The position numbers and the translations under genes were made by a program. From Apostichopus japonicus (taxonomy: Eukaryota; Echinodermata; Holothuroidea; Aspidochirotida; Stichopodidae), in NCBI RefSeq assembly GCF_037975245.1, contig NC_092575.1:3167001-3231000 (forward strand): DNA of 64,000 bases. Direction: 5' to 3'. Positions 1-12,358 of the stretch are shown piece by piece. Every line of letters begins with the position of its first letter. Positions within the stretch are counted from its first letter, which is position 1. The notes below the pieces were generated by a model. That model made no database searches and was not told the origin of the DNA. It was given only the letters and a program-made list of their open reading frames with translations.

Positions 1-3000
1 ACGTTATAACCTCAACAGTTCCAACTTCCAGTTAGACATAATGGAGAAAATTTGTTGGTATTTGAAAATACATTTGTTTGGCGTTGCATATGATTACAAA
101 TAATTGCATATTTTGTATTATAAAGTTTCTGAGCCCAAAATTTTGTGAGAATCATATAGAATTGCTCATTCATTGTCAATTTAGCCATCTTTGCACAAAT
201 GAAAGGAAATAACAACCAATAAGGGCAGTACTGTACAGTAGGTGTAGTAGTTTACTCAATCACAGAGATATTGTAAATAACAATCACAGATGCAAGGGTG
301 GGGATACAGGTGGGGGGGGGTACACCCACCCCTCTCCCTTTTAATTCACACACAAATTATTAAAATGAGTTATAAGCACAACGTTGCCTGTAGACCTTAT
401 TATACATCAAAATAGGCCTCCGAAAGCATCATTTTAAGTCTAATAATTTTTCCCCCATCCAACCCTTTTCATGGGGGTCAACTTCACTGACTCCAGGATC
501 ACAACCCCCTCTCCCTCCCACTCCTTTTTAAAATTCTGGATCCGACCCTTAACAACCTCCGATATCCCGATATCAAACATTGCATAAAATTAACAAGGAC
601 AGGTCTACGTATGAAACGAAAAATGCTGTTAACTTTTGCTGTATCTGCTAAACTGATGCAACTTTCATCTTCTCCTCTCCTCCCAACCCCCTCCCCCCCC
701 TCTCTTTTGCTTTGTTAGCACACAGCCATTTCAAACAGCAGCAATCCAGTTATTCTTGGAATAATCTATGCGACTCCACTCCATGGTGTTATCCTTGTGT
801 GTAATGCTATGCAGTGTATCCCTCTCATGCCACACACATGTCGTCGTAGTATGAATTGCTCGTTTAATTGCAAGGGTTGTTTTGATGGGAGTTGTTGTGA
901 TATGCTTTCATATTCACAGGGTACCTGACGTGAACCCTGTGTCATCAATATGTTGGATACCCTGGATGTGATTAAACTGAATCAGTAGTCTTATTAAATG
1001 AAACAGGAACAGCATATGATTTAACCGACGTACTCTCTGTGATCTGATAATAGTGCAATTCTGGGGAGCTGCTGTATATACAGCGCACTACTTGGAGGTA
1101 AATTAAATGTACATAATAATTGACCTCGGGAGGATATATAGTTCGTACGAGGTCTACATTATCTAAACCCACTTAATTGAGATGTGTTGTGAAAGTGTGA
1201 AGCAAGGGGGAAGGTAGAGAAAGGATGGGGGGGGGGTTGGTTGGACTGCGCCATAAAAATCCTAAAACTATAATTATTGACCAGTACAAATTGTAACTGC
1301 CAAAAAAGTCTGGAAATTTTGAATAATTTGTGTAAAAGCCAATTTAGAAGAATTTAACTTTTTTTTACATTTTCTGTAAACTTTTATTTAATCAACCAAC
1401 TTGAGTGAATTCAATAAGCTTTGAAGTTGTTGAGGGAGAGACATTATAAGTATTATCAGAGCAATTCCCCCCCCCCACCTCCCTCTTTAAATCTGAAATG
1501 TCAGTTGTACTGTACCAACTGTTAGATTTTTTGGGTTGTTTTTTTCCCACACTCTATATTTATAGTCTTATTAAGATATATCAATTACTTGCTTATCCTG
1601 CAACAAACTACGACAATTATTTCTAGAAGTCAAAGCCAACTGCATCCATCTGAGTATATGAATAAACCAAATCAAAACTTCATTCATTTTCAGTTTCATT
1701 TCTGTTCTTTCTTTCCAACCAATCACTTAATCAGAAGGACAGCTAGGGACTGTCTACCCAACAAAATACAATCTTTCAGACAGACAAGGAGCTAACGGAC
1801 AACAATATTTATTACCATAATCCCCGACCACATGTGTGGCAAAGTAATCAAACTTGACTTCCCACTTCAAATCACTACTGATTATAAATGAGTCACACTC
1901 AGGGCTACACACAAAAAATCCCACTGACAATAATACACACACACAGACTGACAATAATATACACAGAACCCAAACAGTGTGAGTCAGAGAGAGGACTTTT
2001 TACTCACAGCCAACAAAATCTCGGAATAACCTTATAATAAATTGCATACCTAGGTTGTTCATACAAATCAATGACGCAGTGCTTTCACACATATGAGCAT
2101 CTAGAGGTCAGATCCATGGTAGTACCAAACTGCAATAAATGCAAGACCTTAATCTTACCCTTGGGATGTTCAGATTTTAAATGTCAACATCAATTTTGAA
2201 TTTTTTGTTGTTGTCAAAGTTAAAAAAAAAAATGGAATATATAGCCAGATGAATATATATGAGAGAGGTAAAATGAATCAAGCAAGAGATATTGATTCAT
2301 AACACAAACTTCCCTGATCTGCATGCAAATTCCTGGAAAATGTTGTGGTGGTGTTATATAGATCTAAATTTATAGGATAAGAGCTTCTCTCCATGCAGTG
2401 TCATGGTAGCATAGTGATGAGTGTGTGCTAAAAGACTCTCTTTTGAGTCCTGTGTGTAATTACTGTAATATTTTCAATGTTTATATACCCCTTTCAGGCA
2501 TTCTTTCCCTCCATCCTACTCCACCCCAAAAGAAAAACTGTTGCTGAAGTATCAACACTAAATGAATAATGATAATAAGATTTGTCTTAATTTATCCGTT
2601 TTGAAAAATTAATTTAAAAAATAGCAAATTTGAACGCTCGAAGCATCTTTAAGCAATGCTTCGTTGTTCCATATACTGTACACGCATCTTCATGGTCCTT
2701 GGATTTAATCATTCCAAGATTCCACATTCACAAAATACCAACAAAATTGAACCAACATAACATGACACCCCCCATCCTACCCTATCCCCTACCCTTCCAT
2801 TAAACCATCCTGTTTACCTCTAGTTATGGCTCACAGTTTAAATGCCACATTCATTACTGATGCAAAAATCATCTCTGCATTGTTATTTGAGTGTCAGACA
2901 AGTTATTTGGAACCTTGAGAATTTGTACCTATACCCCTGGAGGCAAAAACACATGTCGATGTTTTCAACTTCCCGTCCGTCCATATGTTTGAGCGAATGG

Positions 3001-3218
3001 GTTTGGTTCATATTCATCAATATTTATTCAATATTATATCAATGTTTTATACACCTCAATACATGAAAATGTCACTATTTTCAAACTACAGTGAGTCTGT
3101 CATGAAAGAAGAACTCACCAGCAACGCTTATAACGAATATGTATATATTACCCTGTAATTAATTAATCTGTTACACATGCGTGAAACAATGAAACCATAA
3201 CAAGTGATTTTGAGTTAC
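1..3218 (-). other. YPEL intron 1 (probable), no coding exon seen
   Basis: This stretch lies downstream, on the minus strand, of the YPEL first coding exon. I looked for the next expected YPEL exon (the segment after the LISK residues, and the second CxxC block) on the minus strand and did not find it, so the rest of the gene probably lies beyond the left edge. The stretch holds homopolymer C/G runs (for example near 310-322, 695-705, 1228-1240 and 1467-1476) and AT-rich DNA. No RNA gene or element is recognisable. Confidence 0.5.
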
Positions 3219-3320
3219 CTTGGATATGAGGTCATCGTGATTGGCTAGATGAGCCCTGCAGTGTATACAGCTATACCTTCTGTGACAGTTGGGCAGATAT
3301 GCCTGGAATGTCTTCACCAT
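3219..3320 (-). CDS. YPEL: Yippee-like protein (YPEL), first coding exon, partial
   Basis: The exon encodes 34 residues that begin [18 protein letters not shown] and end in LISK. This is nearly identical, from memory, to the N-terminus of vertebrate YPEL1-4, which start with a short Lys-rich leader and then [12 protein letters not shown]. The first zinc-binding pair of the Yippee domain is present (C18-x2-C21, CIHC). Family members are about 120 aa, so roughly 85 residues, including the second CxxC pair, are missing and must lie on later exons left of the window. The exon ends in frame at a GT donor (GTAACTC, minus strand, 3218-3212). The ATG at 3320-3318 is chosen because it aligns with the family start, although the frame stays open upstream to about 3669. 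YPEL proteins are small, highly conserved nuclear/centrosomal zinc proteins of unclear biochemical role. YPEL1-4 cannot be told apart from this exon. Confidence 0.9.
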
Positions 3321-3700
3321 CTTGGACTTCTCCGTGTCAATCTCTCCGACAAACACCGTTGACAAAAATATGGAACCGAATCGCTCCGTAAAAAACAAAA
3401 GACGACGAGATCACTGCGAGCTCGTTACCCGAGGGGCGAGGTTTCCACGGGGGGCCCCTTAAAAAGCTGCGATCCAATTCAATCACGGCTGCAATAGTGT
3501 TAAGCACAACGACGCGATGCTGTGCAACAATTGCTACAAAATCAAAAGACAAAATGTTGCGTATCCCAGTAAAGGTATTCTTGATTCGTCTGACGCCAAA
3601 AATTTTCAAACTTTCAAAAATAACTTTTCCAAATCTACCATTTTTATGACCTGTTTGCCAAATCAACAATTTACTATATATGTACTGTAGTTCCTTTCTT
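3321..3700 (-). promoter_or_regulatory. Probable 5' leader/promoter of YPEL
   Basis: Just upstream (minus strand) of the YPEL ATG is a stretch richer in CG dinucleotides than its AT-rich surroundings, roughly 3330-3530, as expected of a transcribed leader or promoter. The YPEL frame remains open through it, but the translated sequence resembles nothing I know and the family does not carry an N-terminal extension, so I treat it as untranslated. No TATA box or defined start site can be pointed to. Confidence 0.35.
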
Positions 3701-4137
3701 CTATTTTTTTTTCTTTTTTATGGTGGAATTTGACAAATACCATCAACGGATCATCTATCTGTAAGGTTCAAAATTCTCTTAGATTGCATCTGTTTAGATC
3801 TTTTCCTTCCCTTATATAGGAAAGGGACTCTTCTCGTGACCATCTGCATAACAAGGTGACCAGAATTTAGGTGCCGCTGGTGTCCGACCAGGCTCCTGTA
3901 CCCTGTAGGGCTGCCTATCATCTGATAATTCTCTTGAGAAAGAAATCTTTTCTGCAAAAAAAAAGAAAAAATCAGAAAAAGGATAATTTATGATTGTATA
4001 TTGATGTAGATATCTTTACTTGATTGCAATCAATATTTTGAAGTACCTTTTAGCAGGGAACAGTCAACTTACCAATAATTTCACTAGTACCAATTTTATG
4101 GCATCCCATATAAACACCCAGCTAAAAGCTGTATTTG
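3701..4137. other. Non-coding, nothing recognised
   Basis: Ordinary AT-rich DNA between the YPEL 5' end and a SINE. I see no conserved coding segment and no repeat structure. Confidence 0.5.
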
Positions 4138-4424
4138 CGTGAGGATGTTGTGGTCAAGTGGTTAAGGCAGTAGACTTGTGACCTAAGGTTTGCAGGTTTA
4201 AGTCCTGGCCAGATTGTTATGTTGTGTCCTTGGGCAAGGCACTCCATTGCCTCTCTTCACCCAAGTGTATAAATAGTGACTGATGAGGTAATTTATAAAT
4301 ATAGTTGCCTGTGTACCTCTCTGTGGCGTCACCCTATGTAGTCTTGTTCAAGACCCTGGCATTCTGCCATTACTTTGCCTTCTACGATTAATATGAGTGC
4401 GCCCTCACATCCTCTATAGAAAAT
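4138..4424 (+). mobile_element. tRNA-derived SINE (Ser/Leu-like head), about 290 bp
   Basis: The head reads like a tRNA gene: an A-box-like GGTCAAGTGGTTAAGG near 4153-4168 and a B-box-like GGTTTAAGTCC near 4196-4206. A body follows with TCCTTGGGCAAGGCAC (about 4228-4243), a block I recall from several deuterostome SINEs. The 5' GAGGATGT has its reverse complement ACATCCTC at the 3' end (about 4408-4415). There is no long A tail and no clear target-site duplication, so this is probably an old copy. Confidence 0.65.
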
Positions 4425-4611
4425 CTGTCAAAATCGTTTTAAGGCTAATTCCGCTGACAGGCAGATTTGTGGAAGGGCGCCCTGAGTTAGTGTTATAATT
4501 CGACGATATTTATATCTAGAACGAACGTCTTGACCAAGACTACACCCTATGGGAAGTCTCAAAAGGGACACATAGATGTGGTGCACTGCAGGAGGAACCG
4601 CTTGAATTGTG

Positions 4612-4678
4612 CACACTCTGTTGTGTGGGTGTGCCCACTTTGGTGTGTGGGTGTGCATACTTTGGTGTGTGGGAGTGA
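4612..4678. repeat. Short minisatellite, GTGTGTGGGTGTG units
   Basis: Three successive imperfect copies of a roughly 23-bp unit (a TTTGGTGTGTGGGTGTGC-type motif) lie here. They are GT-rich on the plus strand. Confidence 0.6.
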
Positions 4679-6236
4679 CAAGTTACCAATGACCAGGGGT
4701 AAAGTCGTATAAGGGGGACTTATCCTCAGACAAGACTGTAAACTTTCAACTTCAGCTATATTTCCATCCTTGCTCCATCAAGGACATATCCTATGATAAT
4801 GTCTCAACATCTGAGGCCCCGCTTCAAAGAATTAACAAAACTGAGCTAGGCAAAGACAAGTCTAAGCTTCAAACAAACTAAAAAGAGACCATGGGACTCA
4901 CCAAACTCCCTGGCCAGCTTGGGGTGGGGGGGGTGGGGGAACTGTCAGTGCCCATACGGAAGAAACAATAAGCTCAATTTTCCAGCCTAAAAAGGGCTTC
5001 TAAACAATGAATAGTATATCGAATGGTCTGTGCAGGAGATCAATCTTTTTTATGGCTGGCTCACCATCCGACCGAGTTATTTAAATGAGACAAGATTCGA
5101 AGAAGTTGTCATAACGACACACACATTTCCAGAGAGGATTTTATCCAGGTTGTTTTAATAGGGAGAAACTATCACAATATTAATATGCATATAAAAATTT
5201 AATATGTTTAGAGCACATGAAACCTACTGTGCTCTCTCTACCTTGTTAACTTTTGAAACAACTTAAACGAACCAGGGCACAAAAAAAAACACCTACAAAG
5301 CCAACAAAAAAAAGGTCAATAATTTGTTGCTACCAAAACCGAAAGCTGCTCAACCATACTGCTAGGTAATTTAATACTACTCTCAAGTGCCAGACTTTAA
5401 CCCAGGTGTGTATAAATGAACATTACATTACAAATGTAGACATCAGATATTATAATCCCAACTGAATGCCTTCAGACTAGATACACTGCTTCACATTGAT
5501 AAACAGAGATGACTTTCGGATTCACGGCTAGCTTATATGACTTGTTTCACTTCACTGCTGCACTGGAACGTACGAAGTACGTAATCGTAGATAATCTACG
5601 CAGACATGGTTAAAATACATGTATGTATTGTATGTATATATATGACGACTGGGGCCAGGTAGGGAAAGACTGAAAGCTAAAATATACCCACATCTTCTAC
5701 AAGATTAGGGCAATAATGAGAAGCAATAATAAATGGATGGCTTGTTGTATAAGTCCATAGAGAGACAGAGAGAGAGTACACAGTTATATAAATTGAACCT
5801 TATTACATTGTGATGGAGGTTTGGAATATAATCTTCTCTGTATGTATCTAGTTAATATACATATATATATATAGTATCTATAGCTAAGAATAAATGTCCA
5901 AATTTTTCAAAGAAGAGACCAAATACTGTAAATAAAAAGCCTTAAAAAAAAAACTGACTGCGACCAATTCAGAATAATTTTGAAAGTTATTATACTGTAT
6001 GGTATGCATTGTCCTTTTAGAAGTCAACACAGTACGGCCCTAAATGGTAGCTTGCTACACACACACACACATATATCATATATATATCAATATATATAAA
6101 TTGCTATAGGTAAGTATTTCCCTGAAAAGAGAAATGGAATAACAATATGGCTAGAGGAATGAAAATTAAATGGCCAATACAACTGAATTTTTCATAGCTT
6201 TTGTTGCAATAAACATACTACACTGTACTACCTTAC
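4679..6236. other. Gene-free DNA with simple repeats
   Basis: No coding segment is recognised. Simple-sequence patches include a G-rich run near 4921-4940, GA repeats near 5759-5775 and mixed CA/TA repeats near 5862-5875 and 6058-6100. Confidence 0.5.
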
Positions 6237-6280
6237 GGAGTGTTAGCTCAGTGGTTAACGCCGGTGCCTTTCAATCATAC
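6237..6280 (+). mobile_element. SINE-A head fragment (tRNA-like 5' part only)
   Basis: About 44 bp beginning GGAGTGTTAGCTCAGTGG match the tRNA-like head of the SINE copies at 42275 and 47882. The match breaks off inside the anticodon-arm region, before the B box. It is therefore a 3'-truncated copy, unusual because SINEs normally lose their 5' ends. Confidence 0.65.
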
Positions 6281-8365
6281 TTGTATAGGGACAGCTTGTA
6301 TCAAAGCATAGGTAACTATCAAAGCATATAATTAGCAACAACCAAACAAAACTCTTTTCATAATTAAGGATATGGAATTTCAAGTAACTTGCTTCAAACT
6401 ATTTTTTGTTTTTTTTTTGTTTTGTTGGCTGTTTGGGACGAATGAAAGACTCTTACAGTGATAAAGCTATTCAAAGTCATTTTCAAAGAAATGTGACAAA
6501 GGAATGTAAATTTAGATTTTGCAGTTTTGGCATACTGAGTCAGTGCTGTGTATTTTCTTTCATCTAGTTCTAACACAGCAGTTTTTCATTTTACCTAACT
6601 TTGTAAAATGCTGAGAATAATAAAAGTTTTAAGCTCTGCTTCATTCTCTCACCACCCCCACTCCCCCCCCCCTGGCCCCACAAATTAATACCTATACTGT
6701 AGCTCCCTAAAGACACACCAATTCTCACATCTGTAAAACCCACTCTACTAATATTATGGGAATGTCCATGATTGGACAATATCCATACTCCACCGACTAC
6801 CCTTCACAAAGCTTACTGCACTAACCCCCCCCCCCCCATTCTCCCACCTACCTTTCTCACTACCATATTAAACAAACTGTGGACTCCTTCCAAAACCAAA
6901 CCACATTTTGACAGATCAAGTTCAAACCAATGAGAGTCATACCTTCCAATAGTCACCAGCTGTAGACAAAGGAAACCTAACACCTCACAGCTGTGTCCAA
7001 GCAGAAAGTGCCTCAACAAATATTGTAATGAAAATCATATTTTTTCCATCTCAGTTCACATGGTTTAAGGAAGTTGATTTGCTCGCAGAAATTGCTACAA
7101 GATCAAACCTATTATAAAGTCTAACCACAAAGCTCATTTTCCTTCCCATACATCCTGTGGTTTTGGAGTAGACACCCATGTACACTAAAATAGTTTGGTT
7201 TCCTTTATACAAATTTAATATACAAGGGGGGGGGGGGAGGGGGAGAATATGTCCACAGGCTGTTTTGATAACTTCTATACCCCAAAACCAGAGAAACCAC
7301 CTATTACTGTACCTACTATATTATCCAGATCTTATTGTACATGTAGTATAAATGGCGGCTAATGTACCTAGAAAGTCGAAAATCCTTTGTTCTCTGATGG
7401 CCCAACTGTAGGAATAATTTCTCTAGTTTAGTTATTTGGCTAAAGGCCACATTTACAGACAACAAGACTATCAAAGAGTTGCAGAGAAGCCCAACGTATC
7501 TTCCACTTTTCTGCACCATACCTGGCATACCTATCTATCCCTTTCCGATGTCTTCTGTCTCCCCTTCCATCCCCTCTTCCCCACCCCCTCCCGCACTCCT
7601 GAGTTTACCTTTATTTTCTACCACCTAATCGATTCTGATGACATATAGTCCGTTTCCACCGACTGCTGTCATTTCATTGATGACAAAGCACTCATCTACT
7701 CCAGTGGGGGGAGGGGGGGAAGTGGGGGTGGCGGTGGGAGCTGTGACATCATCAGCTCATATGTAGTTACTGGCGATGGAGCCTACTGTACCTATCTCCA
7801 CTTGAGTTTGAGTTTGACTACTTCTGCTATTGCACGTTAACTTAGATACCTAACCTATTAACTGGTAACGTTCTAGCACTGCAAACCCCCCCCCCAATAA
7901 CCCCCTCCTCTGGGTCAACGCCCATCACTTCTTCCTTTTCTGATCAACCCTTAATGTATTTGTTGTATCATGTTTCACGTTTTACAGTATTGAATTCCAT
8001 GCAATGATAAGTTGCTTGTATCCCCCCCCCCCCCCCCTTATCCACATTGCCTGTTCCATCTCTTCTAGCATAAGTTTGCAACAGAGATATGAAGCACATT
8101 ACTAATGCATACACACAGCTCTTGAACATTTGATGCATGCTGGATAAAGATGGGTCTAATGTAATATTTGTATGTTCATTCATACTTAGTAAAGATTCCT
8201 AAATCCTATCGGTCCATTCAGGTCAGCTGACCGTGGTTAATCCTGTGAGTAACGCACGGTAAAATTACGGGGCATCACTTTTATAAATCTTTGGTTATAT
8301 GTAACCAAAAATGTTTTGTTTTATGATTTTTCCCCCACACAAATGGTAGTGTATGAATGAACGGT
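6281..8365. other. Gene-free DNA with C/G homopolymer runs
   Basis: No gene is recognised. Long C or G runs occur near 6665-6672, 6826-6837, 7227-7243, 7707-7735, 7886-7895 and 8022-8037. Near 8233 a short stretch (TCCTGTGAGTAACGCACGGT) resembles the arm of the foldback element that follows, so the element or a relative may extend further left. Confidence 0.45.
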
Positions 8366-8525
8366 GTTAATCAACGGTCTAGCATGCGTTACTCACATGA
8401 TTAATGCACTCCGGATGTTAATGCTATCACTGGATGCACTCGGGCTCCGCCCTCGTGCATCGCTTGCATTATCCCCCGATCGTGCATTAATCCTGTGAGT
8501 AACGCACGCTAGATCGTTGATTAAC
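8366..8525. mobile_element. Foldback/MITE-like inverted repeat, 44-bp arms
   Basis: The left arm 8366-8409 begins GTTAATCAACGGTCTAGC, and the right arm 8482-8525 is its reverse complement with three mismatches in 44. The 72-bp centre contains a second small palindromic segment (CACTCGGGCTCC / CCTCGTGC). No protein is encoded. The structure fits a nonautonomous foldback or MITE element, but no clear target-site duplication was found. Confidence 0.65.
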
Positions 8526-8843
8526 CCCTTAATAATCCAAAGTGAACAAATGCTTACCAGTAACACAAATTTCGCAATTGATGAGACTGACCGGATTTAC
8601 TATTATGCTTAATTTACACAAAAGTGTCTACTAAAATATATGCGATTGCTCTTGATCAGAACTACAGTAAGACCCCCCCCCCTCTCCTAAATTTATGATG
8701 ATTATACAAGTAAACTGTCTCAAAAAAACAAAGAAGAAACTGAAAATCAATGAAAAGCTCCAACAGTGAAATTCACCAAATTTTTGTCCCTGTGGACAGA
8801 AATTCACTTCCTGCTCATTTTGTTACTTGTTACTTATCATTCA

Positions 8844-8883
8844 GCCTCTGAGGAAGATCCTGCTAGGATTGAAACTGTCAGGC
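8844..8883 (+). ncRNA. Hammerhead-ribozyme-like motif (core intact)
   Basis: In order: helix I 5' strand GCCT (8844-8847); core CTGAGGA (8848-8854), matching CUGANGA; helix II GATCC/GGATT (8856-8860/8866-8870) with loop TGCTA; GAAA (8871-8874); a minimal helix III (A-C / G-T); cleavage-site GTC with C at 8879; and helix I 3' strand AGGC (8880-8883). This is the type I hammerhead topology with a very short helix III, as reported for Penelope-like elements, which are thought to work as dimers. Deviations are one extra A (8855) before helix II and one extra T (8876) in helix III, so activity is uncertain. Confidence 0.5.
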
Positions 8884-9004
8884 CCATTTACTTTTACACA
8901 TTCTCTTACACAGGCTCTTTAGTGAATAAGCAGTTTGCTAACAGTTTTTTTTTTTTTTTTGATTTCCTGCTAACTTTGATTTCCTGCTAACTTCATCAGT
9001 TTTA

Positions 9005-9043
9005 GCCTTTGGAGAAGATCTTGCTAGGATCGAAAGGTCAGGC
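9005..9043 (+). ncRNA. Degenerate hammerhead-like motif, second copy
   Basis: This is the same layout as the copy 161 bp upstream: GCCT/AGGC helix I, helix II GATCT/GGATC, GAAA and GGTC. The CUGANGA core reads TTGGAGA, changing two invariant positions (C3 and A6), so I predict it is inactive. Confidence 0.4.
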
Positions 9044-9160
9044 CAACTTACTTTTACACATTCTCATTCACAGGCTCTTTAGTGGATAAGCAAACTATAA
9101 GCAGTTTGCTAACAGTTTTGTTTGATTTTGATTTCCTGCTAACTTTATCAGATTATAGAC

Positions 9161-10394
9161 AAAGTGTACTGCAAGTGTTTATATCAAAGAACTTCTAAAC
9201 TGACCACTTCCTGTCTTTGTTGTGGACATTCACTGTGATAAATCTTTCTAATTTCCTGGTTCTGTGCCTATTTGATCATTTAAACTACTGTTGTTGTGTA
9301 GAATGAAAGGCACTAAATCAAATTGTCTGAACAGGACAAAAAGACAGGTCTTACGCCTTGTCCACATCTGAAAGCACAAATGAAGATCTGATACAGAGAG
9401 GATTATCAACTTTGTAGTGTGAACATATGTGAACTTAGGATCAGAACCGGCAAACATGATCCCCTATTGAGGAGGATCATAGCCCCCCCCCCCTTCCACC
9501 CACCATTCAAGGCGAGGCGATCAAGAATGTATTGTATGAAAGCTTGGGGGTCTCATGACCTGAGGCCTCCATTTACTTGACATTGGACAAAGACAGGCCC
9601 GTGTTTAAAGGTTTTTGTGCTTGCTCTAAAATGCTCTTGCATTCCACAGGGATCCACCATCATTTTCAAACATGGATATCCCAACTTCAGTTCTTTTTTA
9701 CCCTCCCCCCCCCCTCTCCCCAGATGGAAAATAAGAGCCTACGATCCTTCTCCACCTTCTCAGAGAGAAGTTATCATCCTCTTTAAAATGGAGTTCTAAC
9801 TTATGTAATCATAGGCTCCTATCGGGGTATATCATGAGCCTGTGATATTATAGCCCTACATGACTTTTCCCCCTTTCCTAAAGTTAAGGCCACCACTTCG
9901 ATTGTCAATTAAATGACACTCAATGAAGGTGGAGAGCAAATTTATGCTTACAGTACATCCAAGTTTTAACAAGTTTATAACAGAAAAGAAAAAAAATTGA
10001 TTTTCATCGGATTGATTTTTCTTGGTATATAATACTGCAAATTACATGGAACATGACCTGATGTGTTACCTATTTTTTCTGATGAGCAAACACAAATTTG
10101 TCATTATGACATAATAGGAAGTTGATCATGTCATCCTGTGATTGTGCCAGCAAAAGTCAAAGAAAGAATAAAAGCCCAACAATTTTCGAGGAAGTAATAT
10201 CAATTGACGTGAACATAACAAAGATTCGGAGAACTGTGTCTTAACAGACATAAAACCACATTTATCACAGTGATTTAAATTCGTCAAGTGCTCTAACATG
10301 ATGCAATTCATTCATATATCTAGAACTCTGTGTATTGTGGAAGTAAGAGGGCGTAAAATCCAACAATAGGTTAAATTTGTGGAAAAGAGCAAAA
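9161..10394. other. Gene-free DNA
   Basis: No coding segment or RNA gene is recognised. C runs are at about 9482-9492 and 9703-9715. Confidence 0.5.
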
Positions 10395-10480
10395 ATTGTG
10401 TGGCTAGAATGGGGTTAGAACCTGTGACCTTCAGGTTACAAGCCCAGTTCTCTGTTATTCATTTGTTCGATGCACGAAAT
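10395..10480 (-). mobile_element. tRNA-like SINE fragment (minus strand)
   Basis: On the minus strand the stretch reads as the anticodon and T-arm half of a tRNA. It has GGCTTGTAACCTGAAGG, then CAGGTTCTAACCCC as the B box (about 10411-10424). The D-arm half is poor. I call it a degraded tRNA-derived SINE head rather than a functional tRNA. Confidence 0.5.
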
Positions 10481-12308
10481 CATTATTTAAAGTCTCTTCG
10501 CAAAGCCCTGCAGTATCACATGGGTTGAAAACCAATTGATTAGAGTGCATATGGTATGAAAAGACAGGAAAGACAATCTGTGAAGTAAATATATACTAAG
10601 TACAGTCTAGTTAGTTTAATATAAATATGCTTGTGATTCATTCTGGGTTCATTCAAAACAAACACACAATTATGCAGTTTTAAGAAATAAATTAAATACA
10701 AAATAATTAAATTTCATATCTAGATTTATTCATATTTATAAATCTATATATATTTATATTTAAGCAACCACTGTTCACTATTATCACAAATTGAACAGAT
10801 TTAAACTACCTGTAAAACTCTATTTTCACTATTCCAAACAGGGAAAAATTTAGTAATCAAATTTTGTGTGGCAGTTTTGAAGGGTCTGAATTTTGAGTCA
10901 GATTATTAAATAATATGATTCATGAACTTCCCGAGTACAATACTGCTGCTGTACAGTACATTTAATGCACTTGCATAACAATTTGCCCATTTTGCATATT
11001 TTCTTTTAGTTTTGCATGGCATTTTACAACGCCTTATGATAGAAAAGAATTATATTCCCTGTAGTATGATATGGAATAAACAATTTTATCATAAATATAC
11101 TCTATTTTTAGAACTCATGAACTTTAGAAGGGTACAAAATATTCTGAGAAGTCCTTGGACTGTTGCCAAAGATCCATTCATTATGATTGATGGAGGGACT
11201 ATGGAGCCAAACACACTTTGTGTGCATGCCGCAAAATGAAATAGCAATTTAGCTGAAAGCAAATTCTAGCTACTTGGGTCAATTAAAGGTTAGCCACAGC
11301 AGCTAAACAATGCACCTAATACTTTTATAGGGTCAGCAGAAATTTAACTACAAAGTGCTCCCAATTGTAACTAAATTTTAGGTTCCAAGTATCCCTTATC
11401 ACCTCTTTCCTACCCCAAGCTCAAAAATTTGTCAGAATTATTTATGGTTGATACAAATAATACTGCTGCAAGTGAGTTTGCAACCCTCTTCAACAAAATA
11501 ATAAACAGGATGTATAATATTGATTATGTTTTTGTTTCCCAGGAAGTCTGGCCTCTTTATTCGATATCATGTTACCTACTTTAGTGGGATTTTGACAACA
11601 GAAAAAGTAGGCTCATATATTGTAGGCCTAATAGTGGTATGCAATATCCACACTCCCTCTCCCCTTCCCCTTGGTTGTCAAATCCCATGTGTACCCTGAG
11701 ATTAGGTATGCATCTCACAGTACTATGGCCATTGAAAACTTTCAATTCAATGGGATTGTACTTAATTCCAAACAGTGTTAATTTACGATATAAGTGTATG
11801 TACTGTACATGTCCATATCACATAGAACTTCCATAGAACTTCAGTACTGTATGAGTAACTGCACAGCAGCTGTTGGTTACGATTCAAAGAGCTCTGTATT
11901 GTAAATATTTCATAATCAATTATTATAATTATTGTTTCAAACCTGCAAACGTTGGAGCCTGAAGCAGCATCTCTGAAATCGGTTTGATAGTTTTCAATGC
12001 TACAGTATTCAATAATAATCATAATAATAAACAGTGGTGTCGTGTGAAAATGCTATAAACAATTTGTTTGCGGAACTACTAAAAATTACCAAAAGTTACA
12101 TTGTTTCATCACTTCACGATCTCTCGCGAGCAAAAAGGAAAAGTTAAGTTTAAAAAAAAAAGCTACAGTGTAACAAAATTTCAAATGGAAAGAGTGGGAA
12201 ACAAAGTCATTGAAAAACATTAAAAAGTTTGACAACATCTGGAACTCCATAACCTCACGCAAAGTAATGTGTATGAGCTTAAAATACAAACCTTTTGAAA
12301 CTTTTCAT
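10481..12308. other. Gene-free, AT-rich DNA
   Basis: No coding segment is recognised. The longest open frames lack any family resemblance and sit in AT-rich sequence. Confidence 0.5.
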
Positions 12309-12358
12309 TTTGCAACATTTTACATCATGTAAAATTACATGATTTAAAATGTTGCAAA
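12309..12358. repeat. 50-bp hairpin palindrome
   Basis: Arms 12309-12332 and 12335-12358 are complementary at 23 of 24 positions, with a 2-bp spacer. The arm begins TTTGCAACATTTTACATC. Complementarity continues imperfectly outward (CTTTTCA on the left, TGAAAGG on the right), so the full foldback may be about 65 bp. Confidence 0.8.

Larger units (their letters stand above)
8760..9160 (+). mobile_element. Penelope-like element remnant, two tandem terminal units
   Basis: Two diverged direct copies with a period of about 161 bp each carry an AGCCT...GAAGATC...GCTAGGAT...GAAA...GGTCAGGC-type block, then TTTACACATTCTC, CAGGCTCTTTAGTG and GATTTCCTGCTAACTT. Tandem terminal repeats carrying a hammerhead-like motif are the hallmark I know for Penelope-like retroelements (Cervera and de la Peña). 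No reverse transcriptase or GIY-YIG domain is seen nearby, so this is a terminal-repeat remnant. The short open frame here is not a credible gene. Confidence 0.5.

Noticed and set aside
3337..3669. 110-codon minus-strand frame over the YPEL exon region
   Set aside because: Only the other frame matches YPEL. This one has no family resemblance and lies in the leader.
8766..8990. 74-codon plus-strand frame with a hydrophobic start
   Set aside because: It lies across the Penelope-like repeat and hammerhead motif; not a gene.
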